From Thelonectria olida (lineage: Eukaryota; Ascomycota; Sordariomycetes; Hypocreales; Nectriaceae), in assembly GCA_020736575.1 (NCBI GenBank), contig JAGPYM010000008.1, positions 1,472,001-1,536,000 of the forward strand: 64,000 bases of DNA, given 5' to 3'. Below the pieces are notes generated by a model. That model was given only the letters and a program-made list of their open reading frames with translations, did no database searches and had not been told where the DNA came from. Position 1 is the stretch's first letter. The number at the start of each line of letters is the position of its first letter. This document shows positions 1 to 12,204 of the stretch, in pieces. The position numbers were made by a program, and so were the translations under genes.

Positions 1-1672
1 CGAGGACGTCGCCTCCCACGCCACCGAAGACTCCCTCTGGTGCATCATCGACAGCACCGTTTACGACCTCACCGACTTCGTCGACGCCCACCCCGGCGGC
101 GAGTCCGTCCTCCGCCAGGTCGCCGGCCAAGATGCCACCACCGCCTTCTACAACCTGCACCGCCACGAGGTCCTCTCGCGCTACGCCGACCTGGCCGTCG
201 GCACCATCGCCGGCGAGAAGCCCCAGGTCATCACCCCGCAGCCTGGCGACCTCAGCAAGGTGCCCTATGCCGAGCCGCTCTGGCTGTCGCCGCCGTTCCG
301 CAGCCCGTACTACACCGAGTCGCACAAGCGCCTGCAGGTCGCCATGCGCGAGTTCACCGACAAGTACTTGTATCCTGAGGCGCAAGACTGCGAGGCTACG
401 GGGCGATATATCAGCCAGGAGATGATTGACCGGATGAGCAAGCTCGGAATCCTGCACATGCGCATTGGTCCCGGCAAGCACCTACACGGCGTCGAGCTCA
501 TGAACGGCGCGGTCAAGGGCGAGGAGTTTGACTACTTCCACGACTTGATTGTCTCGCAGGAAATGTCCCGAGCCATGGCGCGAGGATTCCAGGACGGCAA
601 CATGGCTGGCATGACTATCGGGTTGACGGCAGTCTTGAACTTTGCCCGCGACGAGGCGTGGAAGAAGAAGATTTCTGAAGAGGTCTTCAGTGGCAAGAAG
701 AAGCTGTGCCTAGCCATCACCGAGGCCTTTGCTGGTTCCGATGTGGCGGGCCTTCGCACCACTGCTGAGCTGACTCCCGATGGAAAGCACTATGTAAGTA
801 ACCAACATACATCTACAAGCGGAAGACATCTAACCCTCGGCAGATCGTCAATGGAACAAAGAAGTGGATCACCAACGGAACTTGGTGTGACTACTTTGTG
901 ACTGGAGTCCGAACAGGCAAGCACCTCAGCGTCCTCCTCATCGAGCGAGGCGAGGGCGTCGAGACCAAGCCTATCAAGACATCGTACTCTCCCGCCGCTG
1001 GCACTGCCTACGTCACCTTTGACAATGTCAAGGTCCCTGTAGAAAACCTCCTCGGCGAGAAGAACAAGGGCATTCACGTAATCCTCAGCAACTTCAACCA
1101 CGAGCGTTGGACCATGGTTTGTAAGTTGTTTCAACTCTGCCAAGCCCACCGTCGATAACTAACGAGATCGACAGGCGGCAGCACCCGTGTATCAAGATAC
1201 ATCGTGGAAGAGTGCTTGAAATGGGCGAACCAGCGCCTGGTCTTCGGAAAGCGCCTCATCGAGCAGCCCGTGATTCGTCAAAAGTGCGTATCCCTTCACG
1301 GATTTATATCGAAGTAGGAACTAACAGGCACCTAGACTCGCCAAGATGATCGCCCTTGTGGAAGCCAACCAGTCCTGGCTGGAGACCATCACCTACCAGA
1401 TGTGTCACATGCCGTATAAGCAGCAAGCCCAGCACCTGGCCGGCCCCATTGGCTTGTTAAAGATGAGCGTGACGCGCGCGGCCCACGAAATTGCCGACGA
1501 ATCGGTTCAGATCTGGGGTGGCCGTGGCCTTACTCAGTCCGGTATGGGCAAGTTCATTGAGATGTTCCACCGGACGTACAAGTTTGACGCCATCCTCGGT
1601 GGCGCTGAGGAGGTGTTGGGCGACCTTGGTGTCAGACAGGCGATGCGAAATTTCCCCAAGGCCATGTTGTAA
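1..1672 (+). CDS. Cytochrome b5-like / acyl-CoA dehydrogenase fusion protein (5' partial)
   Basis: The gene is cut by the left window edge and reads in frame from base 2. The first ~75 visible residues form a cytochrome b5 heme-binding domain with the HPGG motif and a second heme-ligand His in NLHRHEV. The rest is an acyl-CoA dehydrogenase: N-terminal helical domain, middle beta domain (CLAITEAFAGSDVAGLRT, KKWITNGTWCDYF) and C-terminal FAD domain (VQIWGGRGL, LGGAEEVLGDLGVRQAM). Three introns at 794-843, 1121-1174 and 1284-1335 keep the frame. By family it oxidises an acyl-CoA-like substrate using FAD; the fused b5 domain may pass electrons, which is inference. The b5-ACAD fusion is a known fungal architecture. 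Substrate and compartment cannot be read from this part, and the true start lies outside the window. Confidence 0.93.
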
Positions 1673-2524
1673 GGACAGTTCGAGGCGTTGAGATTCCGGT
1701 TGTGTAATTGTAGAACATCTGGTGCTTTGGAGTCCATAAACTATCAAGCAATGTCGATGAAGCCGTCTTCGTATCGCGCTTCTCAAGATAGAGTGTCGTC
1801 GTGCATTTATTGATACATTTGCAAGGTCGCTGAGTTCCATCGCAAACAAGTCTTACTAGGTGGTCATCGGAGTGTTGCGAGCCTAGATAACCAGAAGTCG
1901 AACACTGATTAGTTTGTCCGTAGAGCTCACCTGCCGCGTCCCCTTGGGGATTGACTTACGCTCGGTAGGGCAGCGTAGCTAGCGCACAAACGGGTCGACA
2001 ACACCATGACACACAAACATTCACACCAAGATCAGACTCCCGTCGGCTTTGGGATCAACACAATTCATCTCGTCCTGACTACCAAAAGAGCCGTCCCCAG
2101 CATTTCGGTTTCTACCCCCCAGCCACGGACGTGGCTGGAATGCAAGGGAATCCGGAAAGTTGCTCATAAACCACCATTTTTCTGTGTTCTCGTCACTCAT
2201 CAACCATCACCATCCGTCTCTCCCGTTGAATTGAAGTCGAACCAGGGGCTTTCTCTCAAAGGCCCCCTGTTGCGTGACGAAATCCAATACTGAGATGTTC
2301 CAATCAAGGGCTGGATGCCGGTAGCCCCTGCCGAGATCTGAGCAACGCGAGTTGCAAGCCGGCGATTTTTTATGGTCGTAAAGTCGTGTTCGAGATGAAA
2401 CTTTTTGTAAATAAACCGTCGAAGGAACCAACAAAGGAAATGAGAATTTTCGTCCGTGGGTATCATGGAGCTGCCACGTCAACCTTTCCCCGGCTGTTCA
2501 ACCAAGGAAACTCTCGTCGCCACC
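1673..2524. other. Convergent intergenic region
   Basis: This holds the 3' ends of the acyl-CoA dehydrogenase gene (+) and the zinc-knuckle gene (-). Open frames here are short and resemble nothing known. I see no RNA gene. Confidence 0.5.
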
Positions 2525-3761
2525 TTAGTTGGGGCACTGAGCCTGGACGTGACCAGACTGCTGGCACTTGTAGCAGATCTTCTCGCCACCAGCAGACTCC
2601 TTGGGGCAGTCGCGGGAGTAGTGGCCAGACTCGCCGCAGTTGTAGCACTTCATGCCGTTGACGCACTCGCCTGTTATGGGGTCAGATGGTTACACGAGGT
2701 ATGAATGGTACAACATACGGGACATGTGGCCGTAGCCACCGCAAGAATAGCAGGTCTTGCCAGCGCCGCCAGCGCCGCCGCCGAAACCGCCGCCATAGTT
2801 GTTACCGTAGGAGGCCTTCTGGCAGTTGCGGGCAATGTGGCCCATCTCGCCGCACTGGTCTGGTCAGTATGAATTTGGCTAGTGAGCAGGTGGTACAAAA
2901 TTACCTTGTAGCACTCAGTGGCCTGGCCGCTGCCACCGCTCATGGGGCAGTCGCGGGAAATGTGACCGGCTTGGCCACACTTGTAGCAGGACTTGGTGTC
3001 CTTCATGGGCTCGGTGCAGTCACGGCCTGTAGTTTGTTGGTTAGCGTGTAGTTGAAAAGATCTGCGGTTGCCAGCTTACTCATGTGACCCTCGCCTGCAG
3101 ATTAGGATGTTAGTATCCAACCACATGCAAAGGGGAATGTCAAGATATGCGTACCGCCGCAGTTGTAGCTGAAATGATTGTTAGCCGGAATCAGTCAATG
3201 ACGCAGAGGGATAAATTCATACCACTTAGCAGGTCCCTTGGTAGGGCAGTCGCGGGCCTAGAGTGCATAAAAGTCAGTACAGTAACATTGCCGTTGTAGC
3301 ATCAAACCGTACCTGATGGCCGGGAGCACCGCCTGTGGAATGGAAATGTTAGCGTATCGGCCCTCGGCAACGACTGTGATGTATGACAGATGCAATTGGG
3401 TAAAATTGGGGGTTTGGCGTCAAGCCGTTGAGGGAACGGCTGCGAGAGAAGAGAGAACAAGACGCTCTCGAGGATGGCGGCAGCTTGTGACAGATGAGAT
3501 GCGCCTAGCAACGGCATCCACCAGTCGCTAGCCCTTCGTAACCCGCTCGACTCGCCTCGCAAACAAAGGAAGTGACAACTCACAAAGAGAGTCGAAAAAT
3601 GGGGGGGGCAAAAGCAAAACATGGAGAACGACATTGTTGTGCGTTCTTCTTGTTCGCGATCAAGCGCAGCCAATTTTGAGGTATGGGAAGAAAATTATGA
3701 CAACGGGGAGAGACTCACAGGAGTAGCAGGCGCCACGGGGAGGTTGCTGGAAAGAGTCCAT
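2525..3761 (-). CDS. gis2: CCHC zinc-knuckle nucleic-acid-binding protein (Gis2/CNBP/Byr3 type)
   Basis: Eight exons (3719-3761, 3313-3332, 3223-3257, 3155-3168, 3080-3094, 2905-3026, 2719-2854, 2525-2670) splice to 531 nt, 176 aa. The product is almost entirely seven CX2CX4HX4C knuckles, for example [28 protein letters not shown] and [14 protein letters not shown], with a glycine-rich linker after knuckle 4. This is the layout of yeast Gis2 and animal CNBP, single-stranded RNA/DNA-binding proteins tied to translation and stress granules. The first intron is long (386 bp, 3333-3718). Four consecutive internal exons are only 20, 35, 14 and 15 nt, and most of them cut a knuckle in the middle. 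The start [15 protein letters not shown] puts the first knuckle at residue 12, as expected. Confidence 0.92.
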
Positions 3762-6332
3762 TTCGGTGAAGTAAGTAAGGGTCGAGTTTGAGTGAGTTGA
3801 ATCTGTTTGTTTCAAGGTTAGTTAGTACATGAAGCTCATCGAGATGTTTGTTTTCAGTGCAGAGGTAGGACGAGGACTAGCGCAAGTGGCTTGCCCCGAG
3901 ATCCGATAGAGGCAAAAGATTAGCGAGAGCGCATGGACATGACCGCCAATACCTCGAGTCAGGAGATGAGGGGGTGATCTAGACCAAGTTCGAGAGCGAG
4001 TCAAACTGCCTCGATCATGGGGGTTTTTCGGTGGCGAGGAGGACGACGAGCGCAAACGAGCGCGAGCAGAGGGCGATGAGTAGTAGGAGAATAATGGGTG
4101 ATAGGAAGGGATTTTGTTGGCGGTGCCCTTGGACAGCTCGTCCCGAGCAGGAGCAGTTTCGCGGGCGTTGATGGAGCTGTGCTTTCCAGCTTGGAAAGGC
4201 AGGCGGGGGCGGGGTGCATCGCTTGCAGAGATTTCCCAGATGTTTTTTTGGTGGGAGACAGACCAAGCAAAACTCGGGGGAAGCTCTCCAGGCTCAGAGA
4301 TCATGATGCAGGAACGGAGCGACGAGTGGAAATATGGGGGAAGGAGACAATGAGATGTGAATTGGCAGGGATGCGAGTCGATAGGGAGACAGAGCCCGAG
4401 GAACAACTTACTGGAAGGTGCCGAGGCGTTGAAACTTTGGTAGAGGATCGAGGTCAAAAGGGTGCGTAGAGATGCAGGTGTAAAGAAGAAGGTTCGGTTC
4501 TTGGTGGAGCGACAGTTGTGGTTTGGTTGTGTTGACGCGCCTGGGCTTTGTGTTTGTGGGTTGTGGAGGAGAGTGGCAGGTGCTAGCTGTACGTACCTAG
4601 CCTGCCTTGTTTTTTTTTTTTTCCGTTTTCTCAATTTTTTTTAGGGGCGGCGATTATCAGGTCAGGGCCTGAGGCCTAAATACTTCACTCACAGCCCAGC
4701 TCACACGATCACAATGGACGGGTTTGCGCAGAAGCAGACTAGGGCAAATATCCCCGGGTAAGACATATTCGGAGATGCAGAAAAGGCACTCGTCGTTGCA
4801 ATATTCAGTTTGCATGCATGTTGATTCGCTTATTGGGCAAATTCTGTGGCCAACGGACGTGTCCACTGCATCCGTCCCTTGCAGCAGTCTCATGATACCC
4901 GACTTGCCTACCTGTAATGGATCGATTGTCTACCAGGTAGGTACTGTGCAATCCACTGTAACCCACCGAGTAACTTGGCTAGATACAGTGCATAGCTGCG
5001 TGATGAATCATTCGACTGCTTCCGGTTTCAACGTTCAAGTCACATAGCCGAGAAATGGAACGGGATGATGCTTGCACACCTCATCATAGAGGAACTTGGG
5101 AACCCCTCTTCGACGTTTATCGTTATCAATTGCCATCCCTGCCGTTGAGCCCTAATAAGTAGCAGTCACTTCCTGTGGTGCAAAGGTGAAGAGTTTTCTG
5201 TCAGGTGCGCAGCCAATAACAAACACCAATTCAACAAACAACTGCAGTTGGTCAGGCTGTCGACGTCGCATAAAGGCCATTGGCTCCTGGCACAAGTCGG
5301 GAATCAAGTTTTCTAGACTTATGCCGGTTTGCCCTCTCTGTCGTTTGAGACTGAGACATGAGGTCATGGCGAACGAAAACATCCTGTCGGCTCCCGCTCG
5401 TGTCGTTTGGGATAGAGGCCATTGTTTGCTAGCACCGGAGGACAATGGCCTCGACTATCCGGATGGGCTTGCGGCTTAAGGAAGGTCGTCCTTTTGTCGA
5501 GTCGCACCAGACTACTTGCCCCTCGCGTGGTACATGACCTGATGCATTGGTTGGCCTCTATCGCACAAAGATGCTGCAAGATTCCATCGGAGATTTGGCC
5601 AGTTGAGAAAGCCTTGTGTGCTTGTCGGTTTTTGTTTCTTCGAAGCACTGTGCTGCAAGAGTTTTCTCTCATGGGACCATTTCTAGCCATCCCCTGTCTG
5701 TACAACCAGCTGCGCCAGGAATACTACATCCGTGGTTCCAGAATCTGTCCATCTTACAACTAACACGTACCAACATAGGCCTCCGCGACTATACATACGG
5801 ATACTTGGTCCAAATACGTATTTTGTCGGCCATCTCACAGCCCTCACTGTCGGGATTTGGAGCGTCTCACCTGTGCAACACCACAACCTTGAAACGCTGC
5901 AGTTGGAAACGGCGCCGCGAGCTGCCAAACGAGATCTAGAAAACCCGGAAGTCGCACAGACGGGGCATCAGTGGAGTCGGCGGGGTCTAGGCCGGATCTG
6001 GTTTAAAAAGATCAGGACCCTTGTTGGCGTTGAACAACCAACACAACGCATTGTCTTCCGCAAGCCAAGTCCGACTCTTGACGAATGGCAAACTCCGCGA
6101 GCCGAAACTCGAGCCGGCGCTTTGACAAGCTCCAAGAGAGTCTTCACCGTTCTATAATGGATCTCATCATCCCACTATCGATGTGTTGGACGGCCTCACA
6201 GCACGGGAGCAGAGGACAGTGAGTCGGTTCACACAGTCAAGAAGAGACGAGAGTCGGAGTTGAGAGGACTTTATTCATATCGAGCCCGCTGCGGCCAAAC
6301 CAACTCGGCCGAATACCCACATGCTAGCCCGA
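3762..6332. other. Long intergenic region upstream of gis2 and downstream of the dioxygenase
   Basis: The 3762-4640 part is the probable promoter and leader of the zinc-knuckle gene; it carries T-homopolymers near 4609-4643 and a minus-strand open frame (3822-4634) that looks non-coding. From 4650 to 6332 only short overlapping frames occur, and none shows a known domain or continues through introns. I support no gene here. Confidence 0.5.
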
Positions 6333-7849
6333 TTACTCAACCAATCCAAGAGCCTCCCGGCGAGACACAGACTTGGGGTCATAGTAAGGCCTCTCGCCCA
6401 GCGACACAACACGATTGCCCTGCCGCTTGCCGTTGTAGTCACTAAATCGCACAGTCAGTAAACTGTCGCTTCAAACCTCGTACTTTTCCGTGCGTCTTAC
6501 TTTGTAGCTGTGTGGAACACAGAGCGGCTATACGACAACTTCCGGTCAGCATACCGAATTCCAACATACGAGACTACGATTCGACTCACTTATCCCAGAT
6601 TGCCAGGTCGTTCTTGTTCCATCGGAAACGAACCTGTAGATCATGGTTTTCGGTGATGATTGTCCGGACTACAATGGGTTAATCGATGAATCGTGATGGC
6701 TGTTGCTCGTCTTACAGTAGTTCTTGAGGATCTCGCTCTCAGTCTCGGTGACGCCGTTGATGTGTCCGGCCTGGATCTGTCCGCCAGCTGCGAACAGGCT
6801 CTTCCACCCAGTGACAGGGTTGGTGCGAATAACGGGACTGCGTTCACGCCATTAGCCTCCTGAGAATAGACGAGTGGCTTGAGGTCTGGAGTCATACTGT
6901 TCGGCCTTGAAGTCAAGGCCATTGTTCTCCGGCGACCCGCGTTCCGTCTCAATCAGATCTTGCCCGAACTCATCCTTGACGCGGACAAAGTTGGGTTGAT
7001 AATGAGTGGCCGTCAAGCTCTCGGCCAACTTTTGAATGGGCGCCGAGAGGCGATCGTAGGCCTCGTAGCCGGAGGCCCAGAGAGTGTCGCCGCCAACGTC
7101 CTCGGGAGGCTGGACAATCTTCAGAATGGCGTAATCCGAGGGGATGTTCTCAAAAGTGATGCTACACATGTCATGTTAATACTGTTGAGCTGAGAGGAGG
7201 GATTTGGGGCAGGGTGCTTACTCGGCGTGCCAGCCAGCGCCAGCGAGGCTCTTGGACACGGGAGAAAACTTGTCCTTGTAGAACTTGCGGTTCTGTTCGG
7301 ACGAAATGACAGACACTTCGTCGTCCAGCTTACCGTGCTCGTCGACTGCGATGCCTCGCTTGCTGTTAGACAGGGCATGGCGATGAAGCTTGCTTCAAGT
7401 TAGCAAGAAGCATGTAAAACAAGGACAGTGAAGCATACCTTGGAAGACTCGGGCTTTCCGGTCAGCTCTCCAAGTTTCTGGCCCAGGTACTTTTGGTCGT
7501 CGATTGAGATGTCCTGGTTGCGGAAGAAAAGCACCCCTCGCTCAGATACTTTGAAACAGTCAGCACCTCATTCGACATCTCCTTTATTTTTGTGTCGCTT
7601 ACCCAGAACTGCCAAATCCCGAAGCTTGTCATCATCCTTCAGAATCTCGCTGAGCTGCAGCTTTGGGAACTCTCGTCCAATGACGGAGGTGACATCGAAC
7701 TGCTCATATGGTTCGAGACTACCCGTGTATTTCAAGGGGCCGTCAAGTTGGTTCGCGTTGGTGCCCTTGGCTGCTCCAACTGTCTTGGTGACAGGCTGGA
7801 CAGCCGGAGCTGGGGTTCGGACGTCGACATCAGCGGCAGGAGGAGACAT
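6333..7849 (-). CDS. TauD/TfdA-family alpha-ketoglutarate-dependent dioxygenase
   Basis: Eight exons (7603-7849, 7439-7548, 7222-7388, 6898-7161, 6716-6837, 6590-6668, 6501-6527, 6333-6441) splice to 1125 nt, 374 aa. The iron-binding facial triad is visible as the HxD in WHADITFE (about residues 173/175) and the distal His in NRSVFHTATND (about 335); the 2-oxoglutarate Arg is in GKRQGNRVVSLG (about 349). HPVIRTNPVTGWKSLF is the usual fungal TauD signature. By family it hydroxylates a sulfonate, sulfate ester or similar small molecule using Fe(II) and 2-oxoglutarate, releasing sulfite or another product; yeast Jlp1 is the characterised analogue. The exact substrate is unknown. Exon 7 is only 27 nt, and the acceptor before exon 3 is an AAG, weaker than usual. 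Confidence 0.92.
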
Positions 7850-9893
7850 GGTTGTATTTGTATGTAGCTAGAGTAGTTGCAAACGAAGTCACTCTTGATG
7901 AATGTTCAAGTGTAGATGTGTATATTGCTGGTAGCGAAGATGTTGGAACTCAGACCTCTTGCGATCATCATGGCTCTCTTTATACTTCTTCGGACACAGA
8001 CATCGATATCGAGCCTCTCTTGTAGCTCCTCTTGTACACAGACTGCACTACGATTCCGCAGTTGATTTGAGCCGGAACTTATCACATGTCTGCTTAGATC
8101 AGAATGAGGTGCGAGTGTTGCTCATTTGCGTCAATAGACGTACAGCACACCAAGATGATGGTCAACACAGAGATACTCTCTTATTTCCGTAAATTCCGTT
8201 GCAGTATCTCTCCTAGCTCTATATACGTATAGCCTCTCGCTATCAGCAGTACAGTTATTCCAGAGTCTGACGGTTCATGCCATTGAGTGCGTCCACAGAA
8301 CTATATTCGCCACATCACCACGAATTAATGAGGAATCATGAAACGTGATGAAGCTCAATAGGTTTATTTTGTTGTTTCCACAAACAAGATACCCTGAGCC
8401 GCGATCCTCGTTGATGTATCGCAAAGTCGTCGTCGTTGTTGTAGCTCGATAATGCAGTGCGCTGCCAAACTGAATCAATCACCTCATCTTGCGCCATTGT
8501 TACCGCATTACTAGCAGCACAACCACAGCATCGGGTCCGTAAGACATCCGGAAGTCGGGTAAAATTTCATGACAACCCCATAACTTTCCAGTGGCAGCTT
8601 CCATCCAAGCCTTGTTGAACTATCGTCTTGGTGCTTATTGAAGCAGCGAGAGCTAGTTCTCGGTGCAGCTTCAGACGACATGTTCCAGTCCTAAACCCCA
8701 CGTACCCCACGAAACACGATGTGTTCGGGGCTGAATACTAGATATGAAATGAGCTTGGCAGTGCTGGATACTACGTCGATCCCTTGCGCAATTGCTCCCA
8801 GCAATTATATCACAATGCACCCCGTTCTCAGAAGCTCCTGTACACGGCTCGGGGACTCGGGCATTATGGCCAGCTATTGGCAACTTAGCAACATCTAGGG
8901 CCTCTGATTTGGAACTAGGAGGTCTTGCTTGGTCTTTTTCCTATTGATTCGCGGAATCCTTCCTCTTGGTCTCGATAAGCGATGCCCAAACCTCATCCCA
9001 TGACAGTCTTGCACCATACACCTACACCCTCTTGACTGCACCGTCATGACGAATCCGTCCCAACATGATTCATGTTAGTTATATGCGCTGTTGAGGGGCC
9101 CCTCCAAGCAGCTCCGAGTTCGGATTACCAATCTTTACCAGATATCCAAGCCTTGATTGGGGCCTCGGCCCCAGAGCTGGTCTTGGACATTGTTTCCATT
9201 GCCCATGCGCTCATTGGTTCGAGTGTTCTTCTCATGTCGTCCAAGTAAGCTTTTTCTAGTCTCAACGGGTAGAACGCGTCTCCTCAACCTGAGCCATTGC
9301 GGCGCGGGGAAGATTGAGGCCCTCGTCAAAGCTGTGGCCGTGACCTCCTCTCCATACAAGACATCGCGCACTGAATTATAAGCATCGCCATATCTTAGGT
9401 CCGCCAGTTACGTTGCCTGGTATTTTTCTAGCTAAGATCTCTAGCTCTTGATCTCTCATACATCTCTCGACTTCGAGTATTGGATTCCTCTTTACCAAAA
9501 TGTTGTCATAGTGCCCGCGGAGAAGCAATATCTTGGCCATCTTGGCATTTTCATTGTGCCACTCATTCCATGCATTGCACAACATATCCAAGAAATATTC
9601 CTCATCTGTGCCAAGTGTTCGTCCATTTCCAGTAACCCGGAAATCATCAGCGCCTAGCCCTCGGAGCTGTCCACTCAACCCTAACTTAGATGCCAAGTGA
9701 ATTACGAGCAATCTCTTGCTTTGTTCGCCATGTAAAACGTTCTTCTTAGCTTTCAAACTCGATTGATAGAGTTTGGGGCAACAAAAGGTTAACGATTATT
9801 TAAAACCTTGTTCGCTGCCCTGTCGATCGGTTGCATTACCACGAGACTCGCACCCCGAAGCGCCTACATTAACATTGAACAGCAGAATCTATC
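7850..9893. other. Divergent intergenic region between dioxygenase and MFS permease
   Basis: This is the shared upstream region of a minus-strand dioxygenase and a plus-strand permease. It contains one ORF of coding-like composition on the minus strand (9376-9756, listed separately). The remainder shows no known gene, repeat or RNA. Confidence 0.5.
9376..9756 (-). pseudogene. Possible orphan ORF or gene remnant
   Basis: This is an uninterrupted minus-strand frame of 126 codons with balanced amino-acid composition (for example GADDFRVTGNGRTLGTDEEY and ILLLRGHYDNILVK), unlike the arginine- or serine-rich shadow frames nearby. It stops at TAA, but the same frame continues with reasonable composition (GGHGHSFDEGLNLPRAAM) to about 9266 before the next stop. 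I recognise no family. It could be one exon of an unmodelled lineage-specific gene, a decayed gene, or chance. It lies 138 bp upstream of, and divergent from, the MFS permease start. Confidence 0.25.
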
Positions 9894-12204
9894 ATGTCTA
9901 TCAAAGAGGCTCGGGATGACTCCTCTTCGGGGAAGCCTGGTCCAGTCGTCTCTTACGACAAGGCAGCCCCTTCCCAGTCGGAGGAAGATGTCGAGGTAGT
10001 GAGACAACGAATTCTCGAGCAACAAGAGCTTCAAAAGACGGAGCCCCCCGTTCTCCCCATCGTCACTCTCCTAAGAGGAAACAAATTTCACCCCAACCTC
10101 GATCACGTTGCGACTCAGCCGTCTGTCTATGATGATCCGGAACTCGCAAAGTATTTCCAGCCGACTCAGAAGTATGAGAACTTGCATCGCTTTGATCCAA
10201 CTGCCAGATGGACTTGGGGAGAGGAACTGGTATGATCTATACATTTGTGTTCGTCTTTCTCCCCAAAGCTGATGAGATTCCACAGCCACTCATTAATAAA
10301 CTGGACTGGAGGATCACTCTCTGGGCTTGTATTGCCTTCTTTGCGCTTGACCTTGACAGAGGAAATCTGAGCCAAGCAAATACTGACAATTTCTTGGGAG
10401 ACTTGGGTCTGGATACAAATGGTGAGCATCCACGAGACTTGGGAGCCAAGCTCATTATTGCAATTACACGCTGACAGCTATCAGATTTCAACCTTGGAAA
10501 TACTGTCTTCAGATTATCATTTCTGTGCGCAGAGCTTCCCTCCCAGCTAATCAGCAAGAAGCTTGGTACGTCAAGCGAACGTCCGTATTGACCTCATGTC
10601 TAACTTCTGATAGGGCCTGATCGATGGGTAGGCCAATCTCAGCTTGTTTCGTTTTTTCGTCATTATTAACATGGTATAGATCCCGACGATTATGTGCCTT
10701 TGGAGCATCGTGGCGGCCTCTCAGTTCTGGCTCAGTGGCAGAAACAGCTTTTTGGCTTGTAGAGCGCTTCTGGGTTTACTTCAGGGTGGTTTTATTCCCG
10801 ACGTCATCCTTTACCTGGTATGTCTCGTTCTTTGGGCTTCTACCTGCCTCTACGCGTTGATGTTCGACATTAACACAGTCGTCTTCCCAGTCATATTTCT
10901 TCAAGGGCACAGAATTGCCATTTCGCCTTGCGTTGTTCTGGACCACACTGCGTGTCACCGACATTGTAGCACCCATCTTGGCATTCGGCCTCTTGCGGCT
11001 CCGTGGCTACCATGGCTACGAGGGCTGGAGGTGGCTCTTCCTGATCGAAGGGATTCTCACTCTCACCGTTGGCCTCTGGTCCTGGTTCACCATGGTGGCT
11101 TCTCCTACGCAGACAAAGACTTGGTGGAACAAGAAGGGTTGGTTCAACGAGCGAGAAGAAGTCATCATGGTCAACCGCATTCTTCGAGATGACCCCTCGA
11201 AAGGAGACATGCACAACCGACAAGCCGTGGATCTGAAGCTCCTCTGGAAGTCGCTGACGGATTACGACCTTTGGCCCATGTATCTCATCGGCCTGACCTT
11301 TTTGCTTCCGTCGGGTCCTCCCGATCAATACCTTACCCTGACTCTTCGCAACCTTGGGTTTGGAACGTTCGACTCCAATCTGCTGAGCATCCCGACCCAG
11401 GTTATTGGTGCCGTTACGGTTGGTCTACCCCATCTGACGTGTTTTGAGAGATACTAATGCATGTATTAGATGTTGGTTTTTACTTATTTCTCCGAGATCT
11501 GGAATGAGAGAGCCTTCATGGGAGCTTTTGCCCAGCTTTGGATTCTTCCGACGCTCATCGCATTGACGGTCCTCCCCGAGGGGGCTTCGTCCTGGGCCAA
11601 GTTTGCAGTGCTCACAGTCTTGCTTTCTTATCCGTCGGGTATGTCACTACAACTTTGATTGTTGACAGACGCTTACAATGAGATAGCGCACGCTATGCAG
11701 GTCGGCTGGTGTAGTCGCAACTCGAACACTGTTCGAACCCGGACCGTCTCTGCAGCTCTCTACAAGTAGGTCATGGCACAAAATGCGGCTTCATATTCAA
11801 CGCAAGCTAACCATGTTGAAGCATGTTCTGTCAAGTTGGCGGTATTGTCCACTCGAATATCTACCGCGCCGACGATGCGCCTTTGTGTATGTTTCAGTCT
11901 ACAACTGCGCAGAGAATGCAAAGTGAACTAATGCTCGGGATCAGATCGACGAGGAAACAAGCAATTGACAGCTATATGCGCCGGAAACATTGGTCTTTAT
12001 TTTCTGACAAAGGCCTACTATATCTGGCGGAACAAGACGAGGGATCGGGAATGGAACGGTCTGAGCAAGGAGGTGAGCCATCAGCCTATTCATTCGTCCT
12101 GATGCCATGAGCCTGAGACTGACGACCAACAGGAACAATTGCATTATCTCGAGACCACAACGGATGCCGGCAGCAAGCGCAAGGATTTCCGCTTTGCGCA
12201 TTAA
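9894..12204 (+). CDS. MFS permease of the Dal5/allantoate (anion:cation symporter) family
   Basis: Eleven exons (9894-10229, 10286-10421, 10485-10565, 10614-10627, 10680-10817, 10891-11418, 11470-11638, 11687-11765, 11822-11886, 11945-12072, 12133-12204) splice to 1746 nt, 581 aa. After a ~115-residue hydrophilic N-terminus, the first membrane helix [20 protein letters not shown] carries the DRGN signature of this subfamily. [33 protein letters not shown] and [16 protein letters not shown] match the conserved loops and helices. Twelve membrane helices are expected. Family members import allantoate, nicotinate, biotin, pantothenate or dipeptides with protons across the plasma membrane; the substrate here is unknown. 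Exon 4 is a 14-nt microexon coding for the GPDRW turn. Confidence 0.9.

Noticed and set aside
3822..4634. 270-codon minus-strand open frame upstream of the zinc-knuckle gene
   Set aside because: Ser/Pro/Arg-rich translation without domain structure, starting in a homopolymer; more likely leader or promoter sequence.
5732..6157. 141-codon plus-strand frame downstream of the dioxygenase
   Set aside because: No homology recognised; overlapping frames of equal quality on both strands.
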